A DNA stretch of 64,000 bases from Bryum argenteum (Eukaryota; Streptophyta; Bryopsida; Bryales; Bryaceae). Under the pieces are notes generated by a model. That model saw only the letters and a program-made list of their open reading frames with translations, made no database searches and was not told the DNA's origin. The stretch spans positions 1,307,001 to 1,371,000 of the forward strand of contig CM073321.1 in assembly GCA_037043015.1 (NCBI GenBank). Direction: 5' to 3'. Positions 32,915 through 45,682 of this stretch are shown piece by piece. How positions within the stretch are numbered: the first letter of the stretch is position 1; each line of letters starts with the position of its first letter. Position numbers and translations under genes: made by a program.

Positions 32915-33529
32915 TTAACGTTAAACCTTTGGAGCTGTTGGGTCCCTCTTTCCTCCTCATTTTGAAACTCCACATAGTCTCCGCACTCTACACTCTCCTT
33001 CTTTTGGAGTTTGATATTCTTTTTTTTATATCTCCACAGAAAAGCTTTTACAAATCATTATCCACAGTTTTGAAACTCTTATTGCGATACTCAACATGTA
33101 TAAGTTGATAGATGGTACGCGCATTTCTCACGAGGAGCGCCCAAGTCAAGTTGTGACACCGGCAATTTAAGACTTCTACAACAGGAAGAAGTCTTACGCT
33201 ATATTTTGCAAGCGATTTGTGATTCCAAAAGAATGTTTTAGAATGTTTGTACTACCCAACCAGGCGGTTTCACGCTTAAAGGATTCACGAGGGGACTCTT
33301 CCGTTCCCTAGGCCTTCTCTTTCATCGGTTGGAGCCAGTAGGGAGAATCTTCCCTCATCTAGTCCTTCCATACAAAATCTAACTTAAAGCTTAAATTAGT
33401 ACCGAAAGTCCTATCCAAGGCCTTACAACAAGCATCTTTTCACATGCAAGTTGTATTCATAATTTAAATATTTTGAATTCCATCAAATTATGCCATAAAC
33501 GCATTGCCTGTTAACATTATATTCACGCT

Positions 33530-35790
33530 TGCGGGAATTGCTTCCTATAAGCTTTAGTTTATTCATATTCAAATCCCTAATTGGGACATTTAGGCTAATT
33601 TTTCGGGTTTCCGGGAAATTCATGATCTTGGAGGGAGTTGTGCCTAAATGCCTTGGCGTTGATTTAGTTTATTCTAATTTAGTAATATTGATTGGTGTCA
33701 AAGTATTATGACATGTTTTCGGGCATGTTTTATGCCTCTATTATTATTCATAAATTAGCAAATGTACATGTGAGTGCTTAAAGTCCTCCTAATTAATAAT
33801 CAAAGAACTAAAGTAAACTTTGCGGATGAATTCGTTGGATAAACAAAGATTCATCCGTTTGGAACGGACGAAGTTTTGCACCGTCCAACTAGGCCGAATA
33901 AGAGCACGGAGGAGAGAAAAGAGTTAGGTTTTTATGTTTTTTGGTGTATTTTGTGTGTGTATGTGTGGAATTTTGGGAAAAAAATCAGGCTGGAAGAAAG
34001 TGTGAGTGCAGGGTCGGAGGATATCTTGACCGGATCTAAAAGTCAGCTCGAGGGGGGAAGGCAGAAGGTCGAGGCCCGGTCTAGGACAACGCCGGAGGTG
34101 TGGGTTTGAGGGTGCCGACACCCGCAGTGACTTGAATTGGGAGGCAGCGGAAGAGGGTCGGCGCTGGTATCAGGGGATCTGGCTGTGAGACAGAGAAACC
34201 ACGATCAGGACATCAAGGTTGGAGTTGCAGAACAACGGTGGACGGGCGTGAAGCGGCTATCCAGCATCGGCAGAGGCGCCAGCGACGATCGTTCAAAACA
34301 CGACAGCGGCGTGGAGGGTTGGAACCTGCGACGCCGGTCGGATCGTCGAAGGTATCGGAGGCGCCGACCACTACTGTAGCTGGAGGAGAAGCGACACCGG
34401 CACACTGCCGTAACAAGACAGGGCGGCAACGACGATCGAGACGGCGTGAGGAAAGGACCAGCACGAGGATCGATACGGAAGCAACACCGGAACGAGGAGA
34501 GGACGAGCACGAGGATCGGTTTGAAAGCAGCGCCGGAACAAGGAGATCGGCACGAGGCGAGCACCGACGACGTCGGTACGACCAGACAGAAGAAAATTCG
34601 GCAATTAGGAGGGCGGTCCGGCTTCACAGAACCACGAGGACGGCGACGGGAAAGGATTGTTGCTCGAGCGAACGGCAGCCACGTGATCGGGAGCGAGGAG
34701 CATCGACAGAAAGGTGGAGCGGCAACACCCATCTGAAAGCCAGCATCAACTGGGTTGTTAGCCAACAAGCTGGGTCGGCAGTCGCGCGCGGTCCGGCAAC
34801 CCAGGACGTCGATGGCAGGGAGCTCGACATCGACTCGCCGGCGGAAGTGGATACGGGCAGCATCGGTCGGAAGAGAGCGCCGGCAGCAGCTCCCGATGCC
34901 CTCTCCCCTCCGTGATAATACGGAGGGTGCACAAGGTGACAATAGAGAGGGAGCTCCTATCTTCTCTCTTTTTATTCTTCTTCATTATTGTTTCGCTTTG
35001 TTAATTAGCTTGGAATGAATGCTGTAGGTATATGAACCCGTATCTTAGAAAAAATGGCAAATTCATTGCCCCAAAAAATGGTTGTTTGATTTGGTTAGAG
35101 TGGCTTTACACTTGTTTGGGATGTTTGTTTTGTTGGAAAGGTTGTGCCCTTGCTTGAATTGCTGTTTTGAATGATTGAATGGTAGTGGCACCGTGTATAA
35201 GGGTAGAGCGGAAGCGTTGCCCATTTTTCGGGCCGAAATTGTGAATTTAGGTTAAAAATCGGGGAATTTGGATCAAGCGCGGAAGCGCTACCCAATTCAC
35301 CCTAAAACTCCATTGTTTGTGTTGGAATGATTGGAATGCTTGGCTTGATTGTTTGCTAGACTCCATATGTTCATAAAATTGCATTCATAGAAGATATGAG
35401 TGGTTTTGAGTTGACTTCCACACCCTCGTGACCCTAAAATATGTGCTGGACGTCTAAGTGAATCGAGTTTTAGGGGACTTGTAAGTGGATTTGGCATCGA
35501 AGCTCCTCAATTTTGAGCCCTAGGCCCTTGGCGACCAATTTGGGGCCATTTGAACTTCCTAAGGTGGAGTTTTAGACTTAAATTACTACTCAAATTGCTT
35601 GTTTGCATGTGAATGAGGGCTAATTGCATGATTTGATTCATTTAGTTGCATTTGAGTTGAATTGCATTATTGTATGAGGAAATTGGGTGTCCGTTGCTTG
35701 GAAGGCTAGATAGATTGATACTCCATCCCCACGGCCAACTTGTGGCTTAAAACCGGGCAACCGTAATTTAGGCACACACTTGATACATCT
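33530..35790 (+). repeat. LTR A, forward partial copy
   Basis: Homologous to 43750-41930 in the opposite orientation. It starts TGCGGGAATTGC, with CCCTAATTGGGACATTTAGG soon after. A poorly conserved GC-rich middle (34.0-34.9 kb) follows, then a GCGGAAGCGCT motif (about 35280) and CAACTTGTGGCT near 35730. The 3' third of the LTR is absent or unrecognisable. Long open frames in the GC-rich middle occur on both strands and are not genes. Confidence 0.75.
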
Positions 35791-36640
35791 TGTTTGTCTA
35801 CATCTTCTTCTTTGTAATGCTTAGTTGATACAAGAGGTAGGCCGTGGGCCTCCTTCTATCTAGTATTGATCTCTCCTTCTATAGTAGAAGTGATTGCTTG
35901 GAATGTGTGGTGTGTTTTCTTATACCTCTCAGTTTTTCCCCCATCAGTCCACTGGTTTTTATCCAAACAGATTAAAGTTTTAAAATGATGGTAGATTTCT
36001 TCAATAGCTTTCTATTGGTGTGTCGCTTCTCTTATTCCAAGTTGTTAAAGAGAGAGAAATTACTTCTCAAAGTCAAGAGTATTCAAGGAGTTTTCTAAGG
36101 CGGTCAAGAAAAAAAACCCCAGTCTTTAGCAATCACTCGTAGAGTAGTTATTCTATGAATTTAAGATTTTAAGAGTGAATGCACAATAAGCTTAGCTCTC
36201 CAAAAAGCTAAGGCATGCCCCAATCCAAACTAGAATGTAGAATTGACATGCAAAAAACTAAAGAACCTCCAAAGGACATTTAGCTAGATAAATTCTCCAC
36301 ATTCTCATTCTTTCTCCTTATTTCTTCTTGTCTCCTATTCTTCTTTCTTCTTTTCTTCATATAATCTTGTTTTATTACTCTCTTTATGGCCAAAGGCCAC
36401 CTTCATGGTGGTTTTTTGGCTCACAATATCTTTATAGGTATCATTTTAATTGAACACAAAATAGACAAATTTTTATTGATAGAGACCAAACACTACAAAT
36501 ACAATCTAATACTAAACAAATAAAATGGTAGTAACTACATCCTTGAAGGTTTGCAAAAATTGCAAACCTTTGTAAGATCATCTCTAAGCATCTAAACTAG
36601 AATTAAAAAGTAGAAGTGTCCTTGTTGTTGAGAATATCCG
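35791..36640. other. No gene seen
   Basis: C/T-rich tracts (36295-36400) and short AT-rich sequence. No feature is supported. Confidence 0.4.
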
Positions 36641-37400
36641 CAAATAGGGGAGCCATGGGCAGATTCCCCTCCGTAACCAATTTGCACCTTTCCTTCTCGT
36701 TGTCAATTAATTTCTCTACCAAATTTTGATTTTATCTTCTTGAATTCATGAAGACCAGAGCTCATAGAAGAAATGGCACTTGTTATGGCATCATACCTTC
36801 GAAAATCTTGCGCTTTCTTCTGTTGGCGCTGCGGTCCACTTGCTCCCCACACATAGGAGCCTTTGCATCTTTAGAGTGGTGAGTCAAATTAAAATTCATA
36901 GAGGAAAAAAAAAGGAGGCGGTGGAATATGAAAAATCACGTTCACCTGACTCAAGACATGCACATATTTCTGCTTCTCCTTATTCAAACAGAGACGCCGT
37001 TAATCAATACCATTTAGAATGCCATTCACCTTAGCGGTTCCGGAATACATATCATCAAAAGGAGTAAACCATGGGATCCATGTTAAAAGTGCCGCTCTGG
37101 TCGCAAATTGCTTCTCCTTCTCCTTATTTTATAAACTCCTCATCTTCTCCCATTTCTCTCTTGTTTGTTTGCTGATACATGGAGTCTCCTTTGAGAATTG
37201 TGCATTGACAATGTCGCCGAAGTAATCCCATTTCTCCGCCTCGATAGCCTTTTTATCATACTCGTAATACTTCTCCTCAACAATTTTGAAGAACATCACT
37301 CCACTTTCTTTCATAGCTTGCATTTGGAACCATATTTTGAGTCTCTTCAATCTTCTTGGAGATATCTTCTAACATCAAGGCGAATAGGCTACCTCATTAG
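36640..37400 (-). pseudogene. Decayed trihelix/SANT-like gene fragment
   Basis: The minus strand reads EAEKWDYFGDIVNAQFSKET, then SKQTREKWEKM (37250-37130). This resembles the W-x-x-I...S-x-x-Q-x-R-x-K-W-x-x-M pattern of trihelix/SANT-like DNA-binding domains. After a stop the same frame continues to FDDMYSGTAKVNGI (about 37055-37015), and later to DNEKERCKLV (about 36700). Several stops interrupt it. It may be the second ORF of a Harbinger-type element or a dead cellular gene. Confidence 0.45.
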
Positions 37401-37449
37401 TCATCCATTGCAAAAAAAAGAAAGAAAAAGAAAAAAAAGACCATAATTG

Positions 37450-39264
37450 TGCACAGTGGAACAAACCCTAATCACAAGCTTAAGTAAAGTGTGAATCTCT
37501 TTAACCTTTCGATAGTTTTTGGAGTCCTTGGAGTCCCTATGCACTCACTTGCTAGAAGTCCTTTGCAGACAATTAAGATTCACGTTAATGAGTAGGAGTG
37601 ACAATACGTGCGTCAATTCTTATTATTTTGGTAGTGTTGCTTGTAGGCGATTTATTGAGCAAGTTGGAGGAGAGTTAAACATACTGCAGTAGCACGAGAA
37701 GAGGAAACTCCACCGTATACTTCTGTTTGATCAAATGCGCAGAGCTCAAAGCCGCATAAACAGCTTCAAACGGCTCCGTTTGCCTCATCTGCGTGGGCTA
37801 ACCAAGTTATACAGGAAGCGCCACGGATGATAAGAGTATACGTAGTGTCGAATTTGTGCTCAATTTTAGTGCTCAAAATTTAGAAATTGAAACAAAACTT
37901 TGTGGTTTTTATAAGTCTATGGGAAATTTTACATGTTGAATTGGATTCCATTTGACGTCAAATACACTAACTCTTTCTAAATTCCATTCCACTTCCACTC
38001 AAATGCCTCGTTTACTTCATGTAAACTTAATGATTAGAAGATTTTATTTGTCTTCTTGATATTCTCAAAACTATTAAACCGCAAGTACTTTTGAATTTTT
38101 GTCAAAGTATGGTAGAAAACATAATGTTATAAGGTCATTTAGTTGTTCTATTAGAAAAGGGTGTAGATTTAAAGGAGTGCTACACTTAGAACCTCTTATC
38201 TTTGGCTACATCGAGCCAGACCTTTGGTCAGACTGTTGAAAATGCTCTTAAGCCCCAAAACTCATGGATATGAATGTGAAGACTTTAGATTCCAAGTGTG
38301 TACAGTCCTTAAAGCAACCACCAAAGTGTAACAAAGGAGTACACCAGAAGGAAATTAAAGATAGAAGAGTGCCATAACATTTATGCTAAACTCTATCTAA
38401 GAAGTTGAGACTAAGAAAAAGTTTTTAAAGTTAGGGTTAGATGTGACACCTTGTTTTTCTGCACTTAGTTAACTTGGATTTGGATAATAGTTAGGAGTAG
38501 GAATCCGTAAGGAATAAAGGTCTATACATCAGCCTATTCAAGTAAAGATATGATAAAGATGAGTTAGCTAGGAGCCTGCGTATCCGGGTACATCCTTAAT
38601 ATTAGAAGGCAAGGTAAAAATAGGTGAATTTTAATTTATTTTTTTTTGTTTTTCCCAGGTAGAATTAGCCGTCACGGTCCAGTCAGGCCGGCCTGTATCC
38701 ACGCCGCTCGAGACCTGGACAAGGTCTAGTCCGGGGACTCTCAGTCCTGAACACAAATCCGGTCCGGACACCGCTTGGGCTGGGTATGGATTTACTCGGG
38801 AACGGAAGTTCGGGTCAGGCCGCGAACGGAAACACAGGCGGCGCCGTCGTCAGGCCTGAACTTGATACGCTCGTGATTATGGCGCGCCGCCAAATGATGG
38901 TCCGTACCATCCCCTTCCATTTCTACTTTAGTGCAGTAAGGCCAGGTTACCGCCCTCTTTTCATCTCCCTTGTTTTCCGTGCTTACCGACTTCGCCACAT
39001 CCGGCAGCTCGCATGCGCGATCCTGCCCTTCCACGCGTTCGTCCGAAACGCCATAGCCAGGAGACGAGGTACTCGGAGCATCGCCCGTTGACAGAATGGC
39101 GCGCACGAGGAGCAAGATCATTCAGGTCGGCATTCCGGTGCAGGTGGATGCCCGGCACAATTGGTCCCATACCTCACGAGAATGGAATGCACGGGACTGT
39201 ACTGAGTGGCCTCGGACATAGACAACGCAAGGATTATCGAGGAGGCTGTTGCCGGACAAGACCT
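37450..39264. other. No gene seen; GC-rich CCGG-word segment at its right end
   Basis: 37450-38640 is AT-rich without coding signal. 38650-39264 is GC-rich with many CCGG/GTCCGG words and resembles the tail or leader of a retroelement. Confidence 0.4.
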
Positions 39265-40072
39265 GCCTGTTAGCCTGGGTTAGAGAGGATGGAATTCTTT
39301 ACGAGTTCACCCAACAAGGACAAAATAGTTCCTTAGGGCAGCAAGAATGGATTGAGGACAGTTTAGGTCTCGAAAGAAGGGTTTCGGCTTAATTCCGTGG
39401 TGTCGTTGAATTTCAGGGAGGGGAAGGAATTTGTACTTTCTTTCTATAGAGGCGCTGGAGGAATATTGAGGGTGAGACTGGTGTCAACAAGGACTTTGCT
39501 ATGCAAAGGGAGTGTCAGAGACAATTCGGAGACTTAGAGTAAACGAACGGTGCCAATGCGTACGCGTCCGGACGCCCCAGCTACGGTGACTTAGGTGCTG
39601 TGGAGATTCGTGCGACGATACAGTCTCAAAGTAGCTGTTTGAGGAGTTAGGTTTCTCGGCTATGGCCATGCATCAAGCATTAACAGCAAGCAATCAGAGG
39701 AAGAGAAGGAGACGTTATTGGAGAGAGAGAGAGAGAGTAGTCTGCTCTTAGCCTTCGCATTCATGCCATGGAATCACAATACATCAGAGTCTCTGGAACT
39801 AATCGCAAAAGAACATTTCTATGGTGACTACAAAGAGTCCCTTCTTCGGTTTTTCTAATGCTTATATCCTATGCCGCACTGTGGAGGTCGTGGAAATTGG
39901 GCGGTGCCCTTATCTGTAGTGACGTGGTGTCGTCGGTCAACAGCTATCGCCTCCGCCTTGGTCGCCATGGTGCCCTGTTCGGTGGCTATGGCCTCCAACG
40001 AGTGTGCCGCCGTTGCCCTGTTGTACTCTATGTTCCCGCCTTGGTTGTCGTGGTGACGTCAGCCGGGTAACA
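39265..40072 (-). repeat. Repeat B, reverse copy, starting TGTTACCC at 40072
   Basis: Homologous to 18190-19000. It includes a (GA)n run at about 39718-39737 where the other copy has CTCTCC words. It abuts the zinc-motif pseudogene at its start. Confidence 0.75.
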
Positions 40073-41189
40073 TCTTGCCCTCCCTGTGAGAGCGCAATCC
40101 GTCCCCGCATTGGTCAACGTTTGGATCGTGGGTCAGCGGGCCTCCTGTCGGGGCGCGTCTGTTCCCGTGGCAGCTGCTGTTGTCGTCTCGGTAGAGGTTG
40201 GTCGTTATACAACGCCCTGATAGCTGCGGCTATTCCCTTGTGTAGCAAGCGTTGATTCCGAACAATATTGGCATGCTCATAGACATCGTATACCTTTTTA
40301 CCCAACATTTTGTTGCAACCGGGGCATTGAACATCACTAGCCGTTGGATCTATGAAACGTTGTACAATATCCGGTTGCTTGGTGAAGTATAGCTGTACTT
40401 CATCGTGCGCATCTAGGAACTCCTCGTCGGCGTCATTGTCATCGTCAGGTTCAATTTCCCAAGTATTATCATCTAACAATTGTATGAGAGCTTGTCGGTG
40501 TTCCGCAAATAAAATTTTAGGACTTACCGTTGTGGATGGCTACGCTGTTCGTGTCGTTGAGGATGATGTCGGACGCGTGGGTGACGGATCTCCTACTCTT
40601 GTTGTCTTTGGTGATGGTTGGGGCGTTTGCTCGGCATCAGTTAAGTGCTGTGGTAAGTGAACTCCCTCCTTAGGCTGATCTTCCATCATTGCCATACTAT
40701 GATACCCCTACTGGTCTCTTGCTGGGTAATGTGTCGAATTTTCCACGGCTACCACTATGGAATCCTGGGGAACTTCCGTGACCTACACTGGGGGCTGTTT
40801 GCTAATGGTGGCCTTGGCGTCCGTGGTGAGATCAACATCCTCCTGGCTGGATTTGCGCCAATCTAGGTCATAATCTGTGCTCAACTATAGCTTTGTCAGG
40901 GCTTGTTCGATGCAGGTTGCCACCAAGTTGCAAACAAGCTCGTATGTCTCCGGGGGATACTGGCGGATGGCTTTGAACAAGAATTCACCCAAGCAAGTTG
41001 CGGCATCATGGACCCAAGCCTATTTGTTAGCCTCAAAATTCTCTGCCTCGGTTTCAACGGCTCGGCGTCTCATCTCCAGGCTTTGTGCATCCGGATTGGT
41101 CAGATTTGAGTCGATCAACTTCCGGCAATGTTGGTGGAGTTTGTCATTCAAAGTTTCAAGGGACAAGACCTGCTCCTTCGCATTGTCCC
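40073..41189 (-). pseudogene. Fragment of a gene with a zf-XS-like zinc motif, caught between two LTRs
   Basis: The minus strand has a 5' part (41189-40529) with LGEFLFKAIRQYPPETYELV and acidic stretches, broken by several stops. A plausible intron starts GTAAGT at 40527. An acidic exon from about 40472 then leads to QCPGCNKMLGKKVYDVYEHA and a following R-x-L-x-x-K-G-I-A-x-x-I-R-A-L. The spacing C-x2-C...Y-x-x-x-x-H-A followed by a second histidine or basic residue is like the zf-XS domain of SGS3/FDM-type RNA-silencing proteins. I see no XS domain after it. LTR A cuts it at 41190 and repeat B at 40072. It could also be a retroelement gag. Confidence 0.4.
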
Positions 41190-43750
41190 TGTCGCGACCC
41201 TAATTACTCCAACTCTTTTTTTTCTTGCTTAGTGGACCTTACTTGATAACGGAATCCCGGCTCACTTAGATGGAAGCAACCGGACTCAACTTAGCTAACA
41301 CTTGCATGTGCCCACACACACAATGTTAGCACCATTTTAAGTCAAAGTGTCCACTCCACCTTGACTCTACAACTCATTACCCGATACTCATTACCCGGAA
41401 CTGCCACCAACACATGGGCATGCCAATCCGGAACTCCTCCCAACACATGGCATGCCACTTGGTGGCACGAGGCGGCCTTCCACAAATGTTCAAGCTCCCA
41501 AGGGTGATACTAATCACCTCCAGAGCTAACCGCCCATATCCATTGTCCAACTTTCCACAAGTCCCCTTCCACTCTTGTTTCTCACTCCATTCGGGACTAT
41601 GTCGGAAACCGTCCCGGAATCCGGCACTAGTTTTCCCGGAGACTAATTTGGAGCGGAACTCTTTCCAACCGAATGTTGCGAGATACTCAAGAGCATCCCA
41701 CAATGCCAAAGGTGTAGAAGTGAGGCTTCCTTTCCATGCCTCACCAATTTGTGCCATTCCCGGCCACTCCCGAGAACCGGCACTAATTATCACGGGGACT
41801 AACTTGGAGAGGGACACTTCCCAACCCCATGTTTAAAGATGCTCCGAAGCACCCTCCATTTTCCCCAAGATGCAGGAGTGAGGCCCCATCCCAAGTCTCA
41901 CCCCTTGGAGCCACCCCGGCTCCTCATGGCATGTGAGGCTAAATCCCGGTTGTCCGGTTGTAGCTCACAAGTTGGACCAAGGGGGGGTGCAACTAATATG
42001 ACCTTTCAAGCAATGGATACACAACTCCCTCTTATAATAACACCATTCAACCTAACTACAATCACAAGAACCAAATCGGGCAGCGCTTCCGCGTCCCGCT
42101 GAAAACCCTAAAATGGTAATAAAAACATGCAAATAGATTACCCTACAGACCGGGGTGAGTCGGACAGCGCTTCCGCACTTAATCCATACCCCGTGCCCCC
42201 AAGGGTGCGATTTCAGCAATCAACAAGCAACACATGCACAACCATACACAATCATGCAATCATACCAACCAACGGAGCAAATTGAACTAATTAAACCAAC
42301 AATTTTTGGGCAAGTACTTTGCCATTTCCAAAATAAAGTTCACAAACTTCCATCAACATTTTGAATGAGCAACCATGGATATTTGAAAAGCAAACGAGGG
42401 GGGGGAGAAGAGTGAACAACCTGTAGTGCGGATACTGGCCGTCCAACTCTAGCGCCAGTGCTGGTTAGACGCCTCGTACTCGTCGCCTTGGCTGTCGCAG
42501 TTCAGCTGCTGATCATGTTAGTGCCGGTGCAAATGCCCGGCGCTGCTGTCACCAACGATGCTCTGTCTCGTGTTCGTCGCCTTGGCTGTCGCGGTGCTGC
42601 CGATCACGTCAGTGCCGGCCCCAATGCCCGCGCTGCTACCCCGACGATACTCCGCCTCGCCTTCGCGTCGATGCTGTAAGTGTTGTACCACCGGACAGCC
42701 AACAGCGTCGCTGCCGGCGCAATGGTACCTCCAATCTCGTGTCGATGCTGCCTTCGCCAACTCGCTGTCAACGTTGCTCCTGATCGTGTTGTCGGCGTAG
42801 TGCTGGACCGGCCTGCGCACCGAGAAGCTCCCCCTCCGATCACGTGCGGCCGTTGCGGACGCTGGCTTCTCGAACCGCCGACTTGGCCTCCGATGCCTCT
42901 GTTGGTGCTGTCGGCTCGTGATGGTCGCCGTTGGCTCGATGCGGGTCGGCCGCCGAGCTGCTGTGGTTGGGATCTTGTCGTTGCCGACGCCATGCCGACC
43001 TCCGTTGTCGGTGCCAATGGTGAACTCTGGCCTCCCCGACTGCTTTGATCCGGCCTCGACGGTGCCGTCCTCCTGTGTCGATTCGGTGTCCGCTGATCCC
43101 GCTGTCGCTTCCGGCGGCCTCGATGTGGCTCCAGAACCGGCCGTCACCGGCTTGATTCCGCCGTCGCCGACCTCGTTCCGGCCTAAGATCTGGCCCCGCC
43201 AAGGTAGCTCTCGGTCCTAGATCTCACACACCAAAAACATTCTCCAAAAAACACTTACACCTCCTAAAATCACACACACACAGGGTAACACATCCATCCA
43301 AAAAACGCGACCCAAAAAAATCTAGATTTTTCTCCTGCACACACACTCCTTCCACACAAAAAAACATAGAACCCTAACTCCCACTTTCTCTCCCTAGTTG
43401 GATACTTGGATGGGGTAGAGCTTCATCCGTTCCAAACGGATGAAACTTTGTTCATCCAACAATTTATTCACAGACTTTAACTAATTTTCTAGATTATTAA
43501 ATAGGAGGAATCTTAAGCAAATATGAATACTGATAGATTCATAGTACATAACCAAAAGCATGTTATGATACTTTGACGCAAATTAATATTACTAATTTAG
43601 AATAAACTGAACAAACGCCGGACCATTTAGGCAAGACCCTTCTAATTATCATGGAATTTCCGGAAACCAGAGAAATTATCCTAAATGTCCAAATTAGGGA
43701 ATTTGAATCTGAAAATATTAAACTAACGCGTATAGATTGTAATTTGTACA
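41190..43750 (-). repeat. LTR A, reverse copy (about 2.56 kb)
   Basis: On the minus strand it runs from TGTACAAATTAC (43750) to GTCGCGACA (41190). The last about 700 bases match the 3' part of the LTR that ends at 62701 (shared AAATGGTGCTAACATTGTGT and TAATTAGGGTCGCGACA). The 5' part matches 33530-35790. The 5-bp flanks GTCCC and AGCGT differ, so it is not a simple solo LTR. The long GC-rich frames at 42.4-43.2 kb, open on both strands, belong to the LTR and are not genes. Confidence 0.7.
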
Positions 43751-43874
43751 AGCGTGAACCGTTTCGGCGGTTCACAGGTGTCGACCATCTGCGGGGCATT
43801 TTTGCCCAAAAATGCAATGGACTCAGGGTCTCGAAGCTCGTAGGCAAATGCTTCGCATTGGGTTTGCACGGTCA

Positions 43875-45682
43875 CATGTGGTACAACTTGCACCGCTCGG
43901 CGTTTGTGCGAGCGGGGAAAGGTGTACCATCTAACGTTGCGAGTTGAACGGTGTTGTTTGGACGGACATCCAAAACTTCGAATGGGCCTAGCCAGATGCC
44001 CAGATGGCATCGAATTTGCCATCTCGATTTCGGATCTTGATTTCGATGTCTAAAACCGCTTCTATCCCACAAATTAGGGCAAACGGGGTTTGTTTTGTGG
44101 TGACCTTGAACGTGGTCCTATATGCCCACAAAGCGGCATTGAGCTTGGTGTCCCAATCCTGTTTGTTGTCATGGATAGTCTTCCTCAAAATCCTCACGAT
44201 GGTTTGATTACATCGTTTGGCTAAACCGTTGGTTTGAGGATGGTAAGGGGTGGTTTTACGGTGATCAATCCCGTAAGTCGCGGTAAGTTCTTCAATGAGA
44301 TCATTGAGGAAGTGGGTGCCTTGGACGCTAACCAAAACCCGTAGGAGTCCGAAACGAGAGAAAACATTCTCAAAGAAGAAGAGTGCCGTGGTTTCCTTAT
44401 TTGCAACTTTGACTACTTTCGCCTCTATCCATTTGGTCAAATTATCGACCGCGAGAATGATGTACGCCATTTGGCGCGATGAGGTGGAGTGCACGGGGCC
44501 CACATAGTCAATTCCCCACTTCTCAAAGGGAAGCAAGGGTAGCGAGGGTATTAGAGGAAACGCCATGTGGAGGTCATTCCTAGCAAACTGTTGGCATGCG
44601 TCACACTTGGTGGCGTGCCGGTGGGCGTCGGCAAACATGGTGGGCCAAAAGTATTCGACTGTAAGGATTTGTTGGACCGTGAGACGATCCGAAAAATGTT
44701 TGCCGCAAGTGTCACCGTGGCATGCTACAACAATACGTGATGCCTCAAGTTTACTAACATACCGGCGGAGGACCCCGTCAATGCCGCGTCGGTACAACCG
44801 GTTTGCTATAATAGCATAGTTGCGGCTATTGACCTGGATTTTGCGCCGTTCAATGGCGTCTAGGTGATCGGGGAGTTTTTGAGTGCTCAAAAACTCCAAG
44901 ATATAGGTGTCCCACGTGGGGGTCACGGTGATGGAGAAAAGGTTGGCATCGAGAAGCTCATCCTCATTGTCAACCATGCCCATTGATTTGGACAACCGTG
45001 AGAGGTGGTCCGCTTGAAGTTGCAAGCGGCCGGGTTTATACTCCACGATATAATCTAACTCCTCTAGGAACAAAACCCATTGGGCCACACGGCCGCTAAG
45101 GTCGGGTTTGTTAACCATGTAGCGTAACGCTAAATAGTCGACAAAGAATACTACGGGGTTCATGAGTAAATAGTGCCTAAATTTCTTGGCACTAAACACC
45201 ATGGCCAAACATTCTCTCTCCGTAGTAGAATAATTCCTTTCCGCGGCGGTTAATTGGCGGCTAGCAAATGCCACAAGGCGGTCCTTGCCGTTAGGTCCAT
45301 GTGGTTGACACAAGGTAGACTCCACGGCTGGGGGTACAAGACATAGATAGGAGGTCAACTTGGTCTTGAGGGCATCAAAACCCTCTTGACACTCACGGGT
45401 CCACTCAAATTTGACCTCCTTCCTTGTGAGGTTGGTCAAGAGTATGGCGGCCGTGGCATAATTGGCCATGATGTCCCGATACCACCCAAAATGGCCAAGA
45501 GCAAGTTGTATGCCCTTGACCGAAGTTGGAGGTTCAAGGTTCAGAATTACTTCAACCTTTTTGGGGTCCGGTCCTTGCCGGCCTTGGAAACCACGTAGCC
45601 CAATAATACCCCTTTTTGAACCCCGAGGTACACCTTGGTGGAATTTAAGGAGAGTCGGTTTCGACGGCACCGTACAAAACAC
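43875..45682 (-). pseudogene. Ty3/gypsy RNase H and integrase (element G3)
   Basis: From right to left: connection domain, RNase H (ERNYSTTERECLAMVFSAKK, ADHLSRL), a zinc-binding domain (H..H..C-x2-C in KCDACQQF), the integrase core, and the C-terminal WLGPFEVLDVRP. In the core, GIDYVGPV and VDNLTKWIEA are normal. SVQGTHF has valine where the second catalytic aspartate belongs (codon 44324-44326). NGLAKRCNQ has lysine in place of the catalytic glutamate (codon 44216-44218). A frame change near 43990 separates the C-terminus. It is part of the element whose gag starts at 49540. Confidence 0.9.

Noticed and set aside
34205..35018. Long overlapping open frames on both strands (Arg/Ser-rich)
   Set aside because: They lie in the GC-rich middle of an LTR and are open because of composition. 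The related LTR at 42.4-43.2 kb shows the same effect with non-conserved protein sequence.
42458..43220. Open frames of 70-209 codons on both strands
   Set aside because: Part of LTR A; no recognisable domain and no conservation of the peptide with the sister LTR.
41190..43750. LTR A as the 3' LTR of element G3
   Set aside because: Its 3' end (GGGTCGCGACA) does not match the end of the G3 5' LTR (GGGTAACA), and no polypurine tract precedes it.
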